The notes under the pieces were generated by a model that saw only the letters and a program-made list of their open reading frames with translations, was not told where the DNA came from and did not search any database. Below, one piece after another: positions 11,641 to 24,400 of a stretch of 64,000 bases of DNA (its first letter is position 1; each line of letters begins with the position of its first letter). The stretch is taken from contig BSBM01000068.1 of the NCBI GenBank assembly GCA_027924585.1, positions 10,564,001-10,628,000 on the forward strand, read 5' to 3'. The DNA comes from Larix kaempferi (Eukaryota; Streptophyta; Pinopsida; Pinales; Pinaceae). The position numbers and the translations under genes were made by a program.

Positions 11641-12620
11641 CTTAATTAAATTTAAACCTGTTTTGATCATTTTTATTTGAGATGTATTACTAAATTCATA
11701 ATCATGAATCATGCAGAAAGAAATGATCAAATCAATCTTGACTATTACTATATGGATTTATAATAAAAACCAGCTGAAGTATGAACGAACACGGTTGTTG
11801 GATTTGCAGTGTAATAAAATATAACAAAATAATGCTCATAACATTGAATTGAAACACAAAATCAAGGAACAACGAAGCTTCATAGCTGCAGGGAAAAAGG
11901 CAGGCGAGAATGTGAAAACACAAATCGAAGATAAAAAGCAAAAAGCGGAAAGTTTTAAGTCTAAATATATATAGAATTGTAAATAGAGAAAAAAGGAATT
12001 GTTTAATGCATGACGTAAGTTTTAGTTCGTAAAGAAGAACACGTTTTTCTGAAGCTATGATTTGCTCTCCCCCACTTTGTTCTCTTTTGATGTAAATGTC
12101 CAGTATTTTGGAAACAACATGCATTGAATAGACTAACCAACTTTTCTCTCTCATTTTACTTCATGTTTATGGTTGGGTTATGCTTTTTAGGTGGATGAAG
12201 AATGCATGAGCAAATTGTTTGGGTGTTTGGGTGGATGGCGAATGTTTGAGTAAATGGTTGATGGGTTGTGTTGAAGAGGCGAGGTGAGGCATATTCTATA
12301 ATCCAGTAGGGAGAGATGTGTAACTTCTTTCATGCTCATCCTAAAATTGACGCCTGTCCATTTAAAAAAAATATTATAAACATTAACATATTTAAAACAT
12401 TTACAACTATATATAACAAAAAGCTTCCTCAACATTTTATACATCCCTCTCGATGCTTGATAGATCAAAATTTAAACTGAATCTATGCTAATAAATATAC
12501 AGAGAAGAGAACATTTTTTTTTTGTGTCACCAACAATAATATTCCATTGACGGTGTATCAAGTTTCCAACCCCGAGATGAGATATCTTGTGAAGTACTTG
12601 AACATTACCACCCACCTATA
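11640..12620 (+). pseudogene. Second paralogous DUF761-gene segment, mostly decayed
   Basis: This block follows the DUF761 locus colinearly. ATCATTTTTATTTGAGATGT at 11668 matches 24815. The CATTGAATTGAAACACAAAA block at 11843 matches 25192. The GAATAGACTAACxAACTTT block matches 25409, and GGATGAxGAATGCAT-ACCAAATTGTTT matches 25492. At 12574-12605 the string GAGATGAGATATCTTGTGAA reproduces part of the coding region at 25965-25990. The rest of the coding sequence is lost or unalignable by eye. It is a pseudogene copy of the locus at 24.8-26.6 kb in the same orientation. Confidence 0.6.
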
Positions 12621-12639
12621 ATCCTAGAAATTATGTTTC

Positions 12640-12940
12640 TATTATAGAGGGACAATGAATGTCTACGTGTTCCATCTACAAAGAGTACACACAAATTTCA
12701 TTGTTGAAGATTGAAGATACTCGATTTGCTTCCTCATTCATCATGCTTATGAGGTCCATTGTCATGGAGAATGAGTGTCCCGAGTATGTGACATCGATAG
12801 AGAACTTATGGTCCATCATTTGGGATATTCTTATCTCCAGGTGGGATAAGAATTGCACACCTTTGCATTGCTTGGCCCACTTATTGAACCCCAATTTCTA
12901 CAGTCAGGATTGGCTCACTGGTGGACCGAGGCCCTGACAC
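12640..12940 (+). pseudogene. hAT transposase fragment, internally deleted
   Basis: Frame 12659-12937 reads EDTRFASSFIMLMRSIV, a hAT (DUF659-side) TRFAS motif. It then jumps to RWDKNCTPLHCLAHLLNPNF, which in the family lies about 100 residues later, so the middle is deleted. The same region is fuller in the copy at 13190-14445. hAT transposases cut and paste DNA transposons. Confidence 0.65.
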
Positions 12941-13189
12941 AGAGTCCCTCCTCACATGGATGGAGATATTGCACAAGGGAGGAAGTCTGCAACCTGAAGA
13001 AGAGTGGGAGTTTCTTTTGTTTTGGGGGGAGTTTGCTTGGGCTATCAAGCACTCCCCCACTTCATTTCACTTCATTGTTTTCATTTCATTCACCATTGCA
13101 AGGGTTTGAGGAGCTTGGAGTGCATTTGGAGATTTTGCAAGAAGATTGGACTCTTGGAGAGCTTGGAAGAGAGATTGAAGGGTGCCATT

Positions 13190-14445
13190 TGTGAAAGGCA
13201 AGTTCATGATTATAAATGGATTGGTTCATTGTACAAAAAAGGCAAGTTCATGATAAGATTCATTACCAATCATAGTAATGCCCACCACATTTTCCGCAGT
13301 CACTCAAAGTTGGACCTATTGAAGCTTGCGAAGACTAGATTTGGTAGCTATTACCTCACCTTCCGGCACCTTTTGAAGGTAAGAGAGGCATTGGATAGTA
13401 TGGCATCAAGTGACTCATGGCAGGTTTTGAAAGACAGGGCTACATCCACATCTGACAGGAAATATTTTCAGGAGGTGGAGGACACCGTTCTTGATGGTCT
13501 GTTTTGGGCAAGTGTAAGGTATGTTTTGAATTTCACCAAGCCCACTTATCACATGATTTGGTTTGCAACTACTGATGAGCCAGTAATTGGGGAGGTGTAT
13601 GAGCAAATGGATAGCTTGTTAGGCCAAATATAAGATATTGTTGAGTCAAAATATGTCATCTTGTATTATCATATTTGCAAACATGTGGTCAAAAGGTGGG
13701 GTAATCTTAATGTGCCACTCCATGTCTTAGCCTACTTCCTTACACCAAAATATTATTCTCCATCTTGGTTGGCCAAACCAGCACCTGGGGTGGGATCAGG
13801 AAAAAACCCCACACATATCCAGAGGTACAAAATGGGTACATGCAAGCATTAGATAAGTTGGTCCCTGATGAAGAGGAAAGTGCCATATTGCATGCTCAAT
13901 TGAGCAAATATCTTAGTCAACATGGGGTGTTTGGTACTTTGCATGCAAACAAAGAACGAGGAAGGATTCCTCCTATCAAGCGGTGGAATATGTATGGCTC
14001 CTCTGCCACATAGTTTCATAAATTGGCCATTAAAGTGCTTTTACAGGTGGTTAATAGTTCTTATGCAGAGACGTGTTGGAGCACTTATAGCTATATCCAC
14101 AATGTGAAAAGAAACAACCTAAATGAAAACTAGGAAAAAGTTTTGGTTTGTGTACACTACAACTTGAGGTTGTTGACTCATTATTGTGAGCGAGCCAAAA
14201 GTGATAGAACATTTGTCACTTGGGACAAAAACTCAAAGGAGGATAATTTGGAGGATGGAGCCATGGTTTTAGAGCGATTGGAAGTTGGAATTTTGGACGA
14301 TGATGATGTTATTGTTGACCGTGCAGTAGCAGTAGCAGCAATGATGACACCTCCCTCCAGTAGTATTTTTCGACGACCACTTCTAGTTCCACCTACCGAG
14401 GATGAGGATCCTGATACTACTGCTAGCAGTGCTCATAGATCATAG
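13190..14445 (+). pseudogene. hAT-family transposase pseudogene
   Basis: The translation follows the hAT plan: FITNHSNAHHIF, then KTRFGSYYLTFRHLLKVRE, then FWASVRYVLNFTKPTYHMI, EVYEQMDSL, RWGNLNVPLHVLAYFLTPKY, and the C-terminal dimerisation region LAIKVLLQVVNSSYAETCWS with KRNNLN and LVCVHYNLRLLTHY. The C-terminus is acidic. Breaks are visible: an in-frame TAA at 13631, a frameshift near 13800-13850, and TAG stops at 14011 and about 14130. The protein would have excised and reinserted a hAT element. Terminal inverted repeats and an 8-bp target duplication were not identified. A short duplication of AAGGCAAGTTCATGAT lies at 13196 and 13240. Confidence 0.8.
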
Positions 14446-14449
14446 GAAA

Positions 14450-15290
14450 ATAAATTAGAAGTTTCCCGTGGCAAAAGGAAATATTAGTACTTGTCTTTTT
14501 CTAGTTTTTCAGTACTTTTCATTTTGCAAATTATACCTATTGACCCTTTAATGTTTCTTATAGTCAATTTTGAAGACATTATATGGCAATTTAAGTTTGA
14601 TGTTTTAAATTTGAAGTTTATTGCTTTGTGAAATTGAATTGTTCCATTTCATGGTTGAAAACTTGAACTTGATCATTTTATGTTCTCTGTTATAGTTTCG
14701 TAACTTGGTTACAAGAATTATGAGTTTGATGATTAATGGTTGATCATTTGATGAGTCATGCCAAAATTACAAATGTTATATATTGAAAATGGTTGATGCT
14801 ATGGTTGATGATTTGATGATTTGATCATAATGACAATGTTATAAGCTATAGGTTATAACTTATAACTACTAGATGATTGATGTTATATAGTTTAATCCAT
14901 GTTTTTATGTTTTTGTGACTAATTCAACATTCTGAATGGTTTTGTTCACATATATGTGTCTCATTGTGATTTGTGAATGACAAATGTGTACTCATTAATG
15001 TATATTGATTCTAATTTCTATTGAATATTATGAAATGTTATAATATAAGATGATTTTTCAATCTTGTTTATGCATGTGAAGTTTTCCCAAAGGGATGGAA
15101 ACTTGAATTGGAGTGATTGGTGTAAAATATATAATGGTGTAAAACATCAATGTATTGTAATAGTAACTTAAACATAACTCAAACATCAAATAAACGATAT
15201 AAGATAACGATATCAAATAAACTATCTAACATGAATAACATTAGACATGTATGAATAAACAATCACATGACTATACTATGTACATCAATC
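14450..15290. other. No recognisable gene
   Basis: AT-rich DNA with loosely repeated TTGATGATTTGATGATT-like strings around 14690-14830; otherwise nothing supported. Confidence 0.4.
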
Positions 15291-15419
15291 AATTAGACCT
15301 TCTGGATCCTCTCTGTTTTTTATTGTCTCAAACAACCTCTCGTGCTCTACATGAGGTAGTAAGTAGTGTACCTTGTTTGATGACTTTGTTGACATTGTTT
15401 GTAGTTGGATGTTTGTACC

Positions 15420-18355
15420 AACGATCAAGTGCGTAAACTAATACACTAATGAACCCGGTCTATAATCCATGTATGTGTATCCATTGCTCTTTGGTCCCTT
15501 TCCATCTACTGTAAGATATTCTCCCTGAACAACTATCAATCCAGTCGGAAAGGTAATGCCTTCACTATCGGTTAATGGTGCGAGGAGGGTTTGCTTCCTC
15601 TAGATGCATCGTGTCAACCAATAATTCGTGCCAATTACACTGTCTGTTGGGGCGATAACTGCGTAGATGTGTCCTACAAAAATTCATTTTATGGTCATAT
15701 TCCAACAAGTAGTGGTTTGATAACTTGGATAAATAAAAAAGCAAGGAGGGAACTAAGATATGAATGCATAAATGTTTACCTAGCTGTACAAGATCAGATA
15801 TATGATCATATTCATTCAAAATAGAAGAATGGCCTTCCTCTAACTGGATTTTTTCAACAAATACACGTGGTTCCACTACAAGTGATACATGATCCTATTC
15901 ATCAAATCCATTGATTCACACTCATCCCACTCACAACTACTGCAAGGCCCACAAAAGTAAGCAAGTTTCCGCGTCCATATTTCAAATAAGGGGTTGTTTG
16001 AGCTTCGAACTGAATGCAATCCATGAGTTCCTTGTACAGTACTACAACTATAAGAACGCGATCGATCTATATCAACCACATGCCAGAAATTTCTGACAAC
16101 ATGTCCTCTAACTGGTTGTTTGTGCTGCTCCATAGTTCGATCTGACATTTTTGCAGAGCACCATTGAACTATGGATTTTGCATCTCGAATATGAGGGTTT
16201 GTCATGCACCTAATATCCTCCCTTTGTAGGGAAGTTTTGATACATGCTCCAACCCCATCATGCTCTCCCTTTCCATGCCCAATCTCAAAATAGTTCCATA
16301 TATGCAGCACATCATAAGTCTTGTGCAAAATACTCAACCACTGGAATACACGTGCATTTTTGAATTGGCCTGCACAACCATCTGACCATATCCAATGTTG
16401 ATCCATCTATATACCTCTCTCCTTCAGTTGATCATAGAAAATTCTGAATTAATTTTGCACATAATGCAGGTCGTGGCACCTGTCGTCACTGATGTAGAAG
16501 TTGGTCTCTTTCAATATTATCTGCATGTCATTGCTTCTCTCTCGCGCATGCCTATACGTGATATGGACCATTATGCTTACTTGGTCTGAATGGTAGTATT
16601 GACTTCGAATCTCATTATGTGGCTACAGGGTGTAGTTTTCAACAAAGTCCACAACCGACAATATTGTACCATTGGGAAAGGTGTCCCTGCATTGTCTGTA
16701 TTGTTCATCCTACCATCATGCTACATGGACATGTGGTACATACTGCTCGGTCTTTTGGTAGAATTCCTTCATGAAATCGCAAATTTGTACCCGGTGCCAC
16801 AAAACCAAGGGCATTAATACAATGTGACATTTGCAATATGAATATATATGCATAAAATCAACATGTACATTATGAAAGTATGCAAACATACGTTACATGT
16901 GACTTCACCAATGCAATTTTTTTTCTTTCCTTTGCACTATCTACTTGATATGTTATGTACTTGAAGTTCTGCATTTCTACTGACATCCTCTCAAATTCGT
17001 GCTCCTCGATTTCATGGATGCAGCGGCTCAATAATGCAAATCCACTACACCTGGAGCATGTCCCATATAAACATGATCTTTTATAATATTTTTGTCCTTC
17101 AGGTCTTGGACACATTATGCTATGTATAAATTCTCTGGATGCATTCGGTGGTTGTAACGATGGGCAGTCCTGCACAATGTTAGTGTGAAAATCACAAAAT
17201 ATATGTCTATATGTATCATAATAGTACTCAAATTCTACATGGTATCTACAACAACATGTGTTGCGATCAATGTAAATTATAACATACCAGGGTTTGCATT
17301 TTCCAAAGGACCTTTGGCCCAAGTTCAACTATGTGTGCTAATTCTTGAACCTCTCATAGAGTTTCGTTTGTGTCGAGTCAAGGAAGTGCTTGACATGGGG
17401 TTCACAACCCTTAACAACTTTTCTCAACTTTAACACATCTCTTTAATTTGATGATGGTCTAGTGTCATCATGCCAAAACTTTTGTACTAGTTCTTTAATA
17501 GCATCAATAAGCTTCATGTATGAACGAGGTAACCTACCAACAAAGGCCCAACAATATTTTTGGCCTGGAGTCTCAAGTTTTTCTCTAATAGAATAATACT
17601 TTTGAAGAGTCTTTCTATCTATTTTAAATATTTTACATGTAGGTGACAACAGGCGACGTTGCCTTGTGGATTTGTCTACAATCGATTCTGACACTACATG
17701 ATGGGATGCATTAAAATATTTTGTACAAGAAGTTTTTCCAATCAAATTAAATGCAGACTGTAGATTTCTAACAACATGATGGTTGACCTCTGAACTTCTA
17801 ACTACCATTATGCCCAAAATTCTCCTAACATGAGCTAGACAATGTGATTTTAACAAAGCCAGAAACAATTGACATTTTTCTACATCAGTTTTGGATTCAA
17901 AAAATTCTTTGATTATCTTGTTACAATGGAAATAAATAGTGCATTTGGGAAACTTACCTTCAAGTCTTGAAAATGAACTTTCATCCACATGAATATGTCT
18001 GGGAGTTCTTCGTCGTCCGCTTGATAGTCGAGGAAAGGGAGTCGGAAAGGAAGTACGAATCTCATCACCGGTTTGATGTTGCCCTTCACTCACAATTTGG
18101 TCCTGCAAGGGAGTGTGTTCGACATGTATGTGCTCTTCTTGGGGAGGTTTCCAATTAACAACTTGTTCAACATCCATCCCTTAATAATCGACATCAACCA
18201 AGATTTGATTGACTTCAACCACTTCGTCATTGCTTGTTGATGGATCTAAGGCACTAACATTTTGATGTCTACGGTTTTCCGTGTACAACCTGGCCTTTTC
18301 TCTTATCTCATGGGCCTTTTCAGAGGGCAGATCCTTCCTTCTATACCTTTTATTA
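15420..18355 (-). pseudogene. DDE-like transposase pseudogene of an unusual family
   Basis: Reading the minus strand downward from 18355: a basic start (RRKDLPSEKAHEIREKARLY), an in-frame stop, then an open stretch 18177-17443 beginning MDVEQVVNW. Next is a cysteine-containing region 17328-16870 (CSRCSGFALLSRCIHE). At about 16680-16630 comes GTILSVVDFVENYTL, whose D (16647-16649) is a likely first catalytic aspartate. About 89 codons later is WSDGCAGQFKNARVFQWL (D at 16380-16382), then GHGKGEHDGVGA. The C-terminal part continues through 15876-15565 to VVQGEYLTVDGKG near 15500. The D-D spacing and motif order suggest an RNase H-fold transposase, but I cannot place it in a named superfamily. 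Several stops and frameshifts make it non-functional; some gaps could be introns. Confidence 0.55.
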
Positions 18356-18359
18356 TATT

Positions 18360-19150
18360 ATGTATGTTTCCCATATTCAATATGTTTTTTAACAAAACAA
18401 AAATATTACCCCTACAAGAATAAATAACAAATAATATATTAAAACTCGATGTGCATGATTATTAAAACTCGATGTAGCAATTGATTAAGTACAACAACAT
18501 CTAGTGAGAATGTTTTCATATAATCTTAAAATCTATTGAGAATGCCCAATTTGAGATGTTTTCTTATCATCGTGAAACAATGTACAATGAGCCTCTTTTT
18601 GGTGGCTTGGCACTTGGCACGTGGTTTTTTGACAATAGTTTGTGTTAGTAGATGGTATGGGATGGTGGTATGGGATGTTAGTAGGAGCATATTTCCTACA
18701 AAAGGATAAACTCCTACTCACTTCTTTTTCATGTTTTGGATGAGGGAAAATAGCCCCAAAAGATTAAGAGATTGATTCTTTAGGTGTTTTTGTGAGTTGT
18801 TGTCTTGAAATCATGGGGAATTCAACAAATGTTTGTGTATTGGATGGAGTTATGTATTTGTGAAAGGTTATTGGTGGTGAAGCAAGTAATTTTTTTTTTA
18901 TTAACTTTATGAAAGGTTGAAAGCATTAAGAAGATTAAGAAGACTAAAATACATTTATCATACAATTCATGAGGAAAAACTAAAATAGATACAATTCAAA
19001 CAAAGTGAATGAAGACTAAAATACATTTCACAAGAAAACATTGTCACCATACCTCAAGGATTAGGATTGCTCTTTGCTTGAAATGTAAAATTCTCTTTTG
19101 ATGTATCCACTATATGTAAGAAGAGTTCAAGTGTGTCCAAGCAGCATGAG
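18360..19150. other. No recognisable gene
   Basis: AT-rich, with no supported ORF. GGTATGGGATG is repeated at 18655-18680 and a T-run lies at 18890. Confidence 0.4.
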
Positions 19151-19151
19151 A

Positions 19152-19310
19152 ATTCAATCCAAGGAGCCAAATAGAGTCCAACTATTGTGTATTCAATCCA
19201 AGGAACCAAATAGAGTCCAACTGGTGTGTATTCAATCCAAATTGTCAAATAAACACCAAAATGTGTGTGAATTCAATCCAAAATGCAAGTGATTGTCGAA
19301 CTGTGCGTGA
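19152..19310. repeat. 39-bp minisatellite, four units
   Basis: ATTCAATCCAA starts units at 19152, 19191, 19230 and 19272. The first two units continue GGAGCCAAATAGAGTCCAAC with small changes; the last two are more diverged. Confidence 0.75.
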
Positions 19311-19383
19311 AAATAGTGAGAAATGTGTGATACATGAGAGAAAAAATGCGGGAGAAGAGCGTGGGTTATTTTCTAAATTTTAT

Positions 19384-19468
19384 GTTCAACAGAGGTGTGC
19401 ACGTGCTAGGAGAGTGTGCGCGCTAGAAGCGCATGCGTGCTCCTAGCACGTGCGCACCTCTACTGAAC
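19384..19468. repeat. Long imperfect hairpin
   Basis: The left arm 19384-19412 begins GTTCAACAGAGGTGTGCACG. It pairs with the right arm 19440-19468, which ends CACCTCTACTGAAC, with three mismatches in 29 positions. The arms enclose a GC-rich centre that can itself partly pair. It could be a fold-back element, a recombination product or a small-RNA precursor. Confidence 0.7.
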
Positions 19469-19939
19469 GTTTCATAGTTTGTTGGGTAACGTTTACTCAT
19501 TTATTTCCCAATAAATCTATATGTGTTGGTTTATTCCTAGAGCCCCTCCCCCATAAAGGCCTTTAGGCCCTCTTCTGAACCATAATCCCTAAGTGCATAA
19601 GTGCTTCAAGGTGTTTAGGGGGTTGGGGGTTAGGGTCATAAGGATTGTAGGTTAAGCGTTAAAGGTTATAGGGATTGTAGGTAAGTTATGGGGTTTAAGG
19701 TTATATAAAAATAAAAATCTACCAATATTAAAATGTGAATTATGATTGGTTAAAATTATACTAGCTATGCAAAATTGAATGTACAAATTATCATGGAAAT
19801 TTAACACATAAAGAAACCAAGATAGTTTGAAATACATATTCAAAAGTTGATTTTCTATCAACCACACAACCTGACCAATATGAATCTTTATACCCACATA
19901 TATTAGGGTCTTTGCTTCTACTGCACAACACCTATTCAT

Positions 19940-22180
19940 ATCCAATTACTTGTTAATTATAATGTACCATGCCTTGGGTGCCTTCTTTAGGCCATATATA
20001 ACCTTCTTCAGTGTGCAAACAAGATGCTCATACCTTGGAAAATGAAAAACTTGCGGTTGATATGTGTACACTTGTTCCTCCAAATCTACATTGAAGAAGG
20101 CATTTTCCATATCCATTTGATCGACATTCCAACTAAATTGTGCTACCATGGATATAATTAATCGAATTATGCTCATCTTTTACATAGGAGAAAAGGTCTC
20201 TTCATAGTCGATGCCCTCTCACTTAGAGAACCCTTTTGCAACCAATTGTGGCTTATGCTTGTCAAGTGTGCCATTTGCTTTTTGCTTGACTTTGTACACC
20301 CATTTGCAACCAATGGGTCTCTTCCCTAGTGGAATCTCTATGAGACTTCAAGTGTGATTTTTCATTTGTATCTCATGTTTGGTTTCCATGGCCTTCCATT
20401 CAATTTTCCTTATTCCCTCCTCAAACACCAATGGCTCATTAAATCCCTGAACATTGGCCATGAAAACAAATTTTACCATGTTTGTTTTATGTTTTCTCCT
20501 GCCCCTTGATGATATTCCCTTAATTATTTCTCCCACCCAAATATCCGTAATGACTTGTTGAGCCACCACTATGGCCTCTTAATGGGGCCCTCTTCATCAA
20601 AGTCAATATTGTCACCATGACTTTTCTTACCTCTACATGTTTCATACGAATACTAATTTACATTGTCTGCATCAGAAATTATCGTAGACTTCACATCCTC
20701 AAAATATTTCCCCATTTTGGGCAGAGCTTCTTCAATCTTGACACTTGTATCCTTCACCATAACTGGTTTCTCCATGGTAATTTTGAAATCTAAAGAATCT
20801 TTGAAAGGTTGAACTTCTTCATCAACTATGACATATCTATTGACTATCAACTGATTAGTGTTAACATAAACCATCCTATAAGATTTATATATGTCGTTGT
20901 ACCCTATGATCATCAATTTCTCTCTCTTAGGGTCTAACTTGGTTCTTTTCTCATCTAGAATCCAGGCATGGAAAATCTAACTAAATACCCTAGGATGAAT
21001 GACTTTAGGCTTCCTCCTAGATCATGCTTCCTTTGCGGTGTTCTGATTCACCACCATCATTAGAGATCTATTTAATAGATATAATATTGAAGCAATTCCT
21101 CGTCCATGTTCTCCATCTTACACATGGTCATCTATTTAATAGCATGGTTCCACCTCTCAACCAAACCATTCTATTATGGAGTGTAGGGTGTAGTGAACTG
21201 TATTTTTGTTTGATGCTTATTGCAAATGTTATTGAATTATTTGGAACAAAATTCTATGTTATCATCAGACAGGAGTGCTAAGGTGACATCCTAACTCTTT
21301 TTTCTTGAAACTTTTGAAATTCATTATACATTTTATCTTTCAATTTCATAAAATACACCCACATTTTCCCATTGTAGTCCTCAACAAAAATAAGGAAATA
21401 CATGCACATTTTCCTACTATAGTCATCAATAAAAAGAAAGAAATACCGAACACTAGTGTTGGATTCCATGTTCATTGGTTCACAAATGTTTACATAAACC
21501 AATTAAATGACTATGTTTTCTCCCCAGACTTGTCCTTCCTCAAATGGTGCTCTATGTTGCTTTCTCGTCTAACAAGCTCCAAAAACACCCTATATTTGTG
21601 CTTGGATATCAAGAAGTCCTTCTACCATATTACCTCAAGCCATATAAGAAAGGTAGGTTAAGATTAGGTTCCCAAAGAATCGATGTCAAAGAGTACTTAT
21701 ATTTGATGTACTTGTGCTTACCATTGCATGCTCTGTGACCTGTCCAATGTTGAATAGTCTAAACAATCCATGATTGTCCACACCAAGAGCTATAGTCTTG
21801 TTGGTCTCCTTGTCAACTAAGTATCATTTGTGTTTCCTAAAGTTCACATCTAGATGGGGTTAACACCTTATAGTATGAATTATCAAGGGTAGAATAATCT
21901 GCATGCCTAATACATAATACACATTGAGGAAAATCAAGTTCCCCATGACCCATCCTTAGTGCTCATAACCTTCTAATAGTGAGATATCACCACTCATAGG
22001 CCAAATGTGCTACATAGAGGTCATGTGTGGTAGTTCAAGGGAATATTGGTTTCCCTTGAGCTTCAAAATTTATATTTTAGGCCTAATTTCAATGTCTCAT
22101 TCCTTTACATTGGTTTATGGCTCAAGAGCTATACATAGTTCTCAAGCAAATATGATTATTTGAAGGTGAAGTATCTGCTT
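19940..22180 (-). pseudogene. Copia pol remnant (protease to reverse transcriptase)
   Basis: Minus-strand translation, reading downward from 22180, shows a protease-side region (NLIFLNVYYVLGMQ), GAG-pre-integrase (HRFFGNLILTYLSYMA, MVEGLLDIQ), integrase (YFFLFIDDYSRKM at 21278-21502, with a local duplication IFVEDYNGKMWVYFM), the connecting region (IIGYNDIYKSYRMVYVN), and reverse transcriptase: IPLGKRPIGCKWVYKVKQK, EGIDYEETFSP, then 20176-19946 with VDQMDMENAFFNVDLEEQVY and LKKVIYGLKKAPKAWY. Stops and frameshifts interrupt every domain. The order matches a copia (Pseudoviridae-type) pol. The 3' part with the YVDD motif, RNase H and both LTRs were not found. Confidence 0.8.
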
Positions 22181-22499
22181 GCAATGTCATATGTGTTTAT
22201 TGCACCGAGAGTAGCAAGGTGGTTACAACTTAGTATGGGGGAGATGCGCAATGTAACGTAGCGTAATGACGTCACGTTATGTACCCAAAAGAAAAATTAA
22301 TTAAAAAAAATTATGTCGTCTCATAAAATAAAAAGTGAAAACCAATTAAAAAATCCATATCCACTCATAAAACAAATTTTAAAACCAGATAAAAACTCAT
22401 TAAAAAAATAAGACCTCGATAAATAAGATGCCTCTCAATGCTTGATATATACATGTTTAGGATGGATCTATGCTGGTTCAAGGAAACAAACATATGCTA

Positions 22500-23990
22500 A
22501 TGATACCATGATGGCACACTCATCATCAATAGGCCAATGATACCCTCAAAATGGTATATGTTCTTGGTGGAGGAAACCTTGTTATCCCTAAATGGATGTA
22601 ACATTCATTTCAGTCTCGAGCTTCAAGTATCCTCTTGTGACCATGTCCAAACCCCCAATTCCAAAGACTTGGATACATAGTGCCATGGAATCATGGATAT
22701 TCCTACAAAGTCATACATGTGGTGCTTTGAGACATTTTTCATGGCTTTGGATGCCTCAATGGTTTCTTTAGGGCCAAATGCATGGTCTTTTTCCCTCAAA
22801 TGTCATTCCCAAGGCATTGAGACACATACATATTTATCCAAGCCACGTAATTGCACCAACATCCCTAATCATAAGCCATTGGCACACTCAAGAAGACATG
22901 TGTGGTTGGTTGAGGAAACCTTCTTAGTCTTTGATGGATAGAATACTTCTTCAAGGCCCAAGGTTTTGGTATCCTCCACTAAGCATGTCCAAGGCCCCAA
23001 GGCCCCAAGACATAAATATAGAGCATCATGAATACCATCGACAAAGTCATGTGTGTTGTGCTTTGAAGCATTTTTCATGGATCTAGATGCCTCGATGCTT
23101 TTTTTAAGGATAAAGTCAAAGTATTCTTCGTTAGAGCATCATCCTAAAGGCCCCAAGACATGTACATACTACTTAAAAATACCGAATGGCACTAATATCC
23201 TCAATCATAGAGTAATGATACCCTCAAGATGTCACACGTGGTTGGTGAATGAAATATTATTATCCTTGGATGGCTAGAAGATTCATTTAGGTCAATAGGA
23301 TCAACTCTCCTCCCTTGACTATGTCCAAGGTCCTAAGGCCCTAAGACATAGATATATATTTCCACATATATCCCTATGAGATAATGCATGGTTCCTCAAG
23401 GAATTTCTCATGGATTTGGATGCCTCAATGGTTTATTTAGGGCCAAATGCATGGTATTCTTCCCTGGAAAACCATTTCCAAGGCCCTAAGACATGTAGAT
23501 ACTAAGTTCAAAACCATATAATGGCACTTCCATCCTCAATCACAGGAAAATGATGCCTTAAGAGGCCATGTGTAGTTGGTTGAGGTAACGTTCTTATCCC
23601 TAGATGGATATAAGATTCCTTTAAGGCCCAAGTCTTAAGTCTCCTCCCTTGGCCATGTCCAATTCCCTAAGTCCCCAAGACTTGGATACATAGCACAATG
23701 GATACTCCTGTAAAGTCTTGTTTGGTGCTTTTAGACGTTCATGGCCTTGGATGTCTAAATGGTTTCTTTATGGCCAAAGGCACGATATTCTTCCATAAAA
23801 CATCATTCCAAAAGCCTTGATCAGGCACATACATATTGCTCAAAACCACTTCATGGTATCGACATTCTTAATCATAGGCCAATGATACCATTAAGAGGTC
23901 ATGTGTGGTTAGTGGAAAAAATCATCATAGCTCTTTCTGGATAGAATATTCCATTAGGGCCCAAGGTTTAGGTCTCTCTCTCTTTGACTA
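22500..23990 (+). repeat. ~333-bp tandem satellite with a recurring ORF
   Basis: The anchor ATGG-TTGGATGCCTC occurs at 22741, 23077, 23410 and 23741, giving periods of 336, 333 and 331 bp; a partial fifth unit lies on the left. Units are diverged. In three of four units the plus strand holds a similar ORF of 61-82 residues sharing an ASM-SL start, a middle TNILNH-like string, HVWLVEE and an LDG-stop end (22693-22941, 23053-23277, 23759-23944). In the third unit the frame is broken by a TAA. Whether the frame was ever translated is unknown. Confidence 0.8.
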
Positions 23991-24400
23991 TCTCTCTAAA
24001 CTAGCTATGGGTTATAGATTTTAAGGATTAGGTGTTTGATGATAGAGTTCAGGGTTGATGAGAATTAGAGGTTATAAGGGTTAGGGGTTAATTTTTATTT
24101 GACTAGATAGTTTAGAGGTTAGAATTGCATGGTTAGGATTATAGGGGTTAAGGGATATATATCATTATGTGTTAGTATTTAGGAGTTTTAGGGACTATAC
24201 TAGTTTGGGATTATAGTGGGCCAAGAGTTATGGTGGTTAATTGTACTAGGGACTAGGGATTGCAATGGCTAGGGACTAATGATCAAGGGTTTGGGGATTG
24301 AGATATTGGGGTCATGGATTTATGGTTACAAGGATGAAGATTTATATGTACATGAGGATAATGCGAGTTAGTGATTTTGTGTAATAATATATTTCCTAAC
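23990..24400. other. Degenerate GGTTAGGG-like stretch
   Basis: Many GGTTA, TTAGGG and GGGTTA strings are scattered here, and again at 19600-19700. They resemble very degenerate plant telomere-type (TTTAGGG) repeats, but no clean array is present. No gene is seen. Confidence 0.35.

Noticed and set aside
13004-13190. N-terminal extension of the hAT frame starting at 13004
   Set aside because: The residues before about 13190 do not resemble hAT and probably come from inserted or rearranged DNA.
19600-19700. Interstitial telomere array
   Set aside because: Only single TTTAGGG/GGTTAGGG words in degenerate sequence, with no regular 7-bp period.
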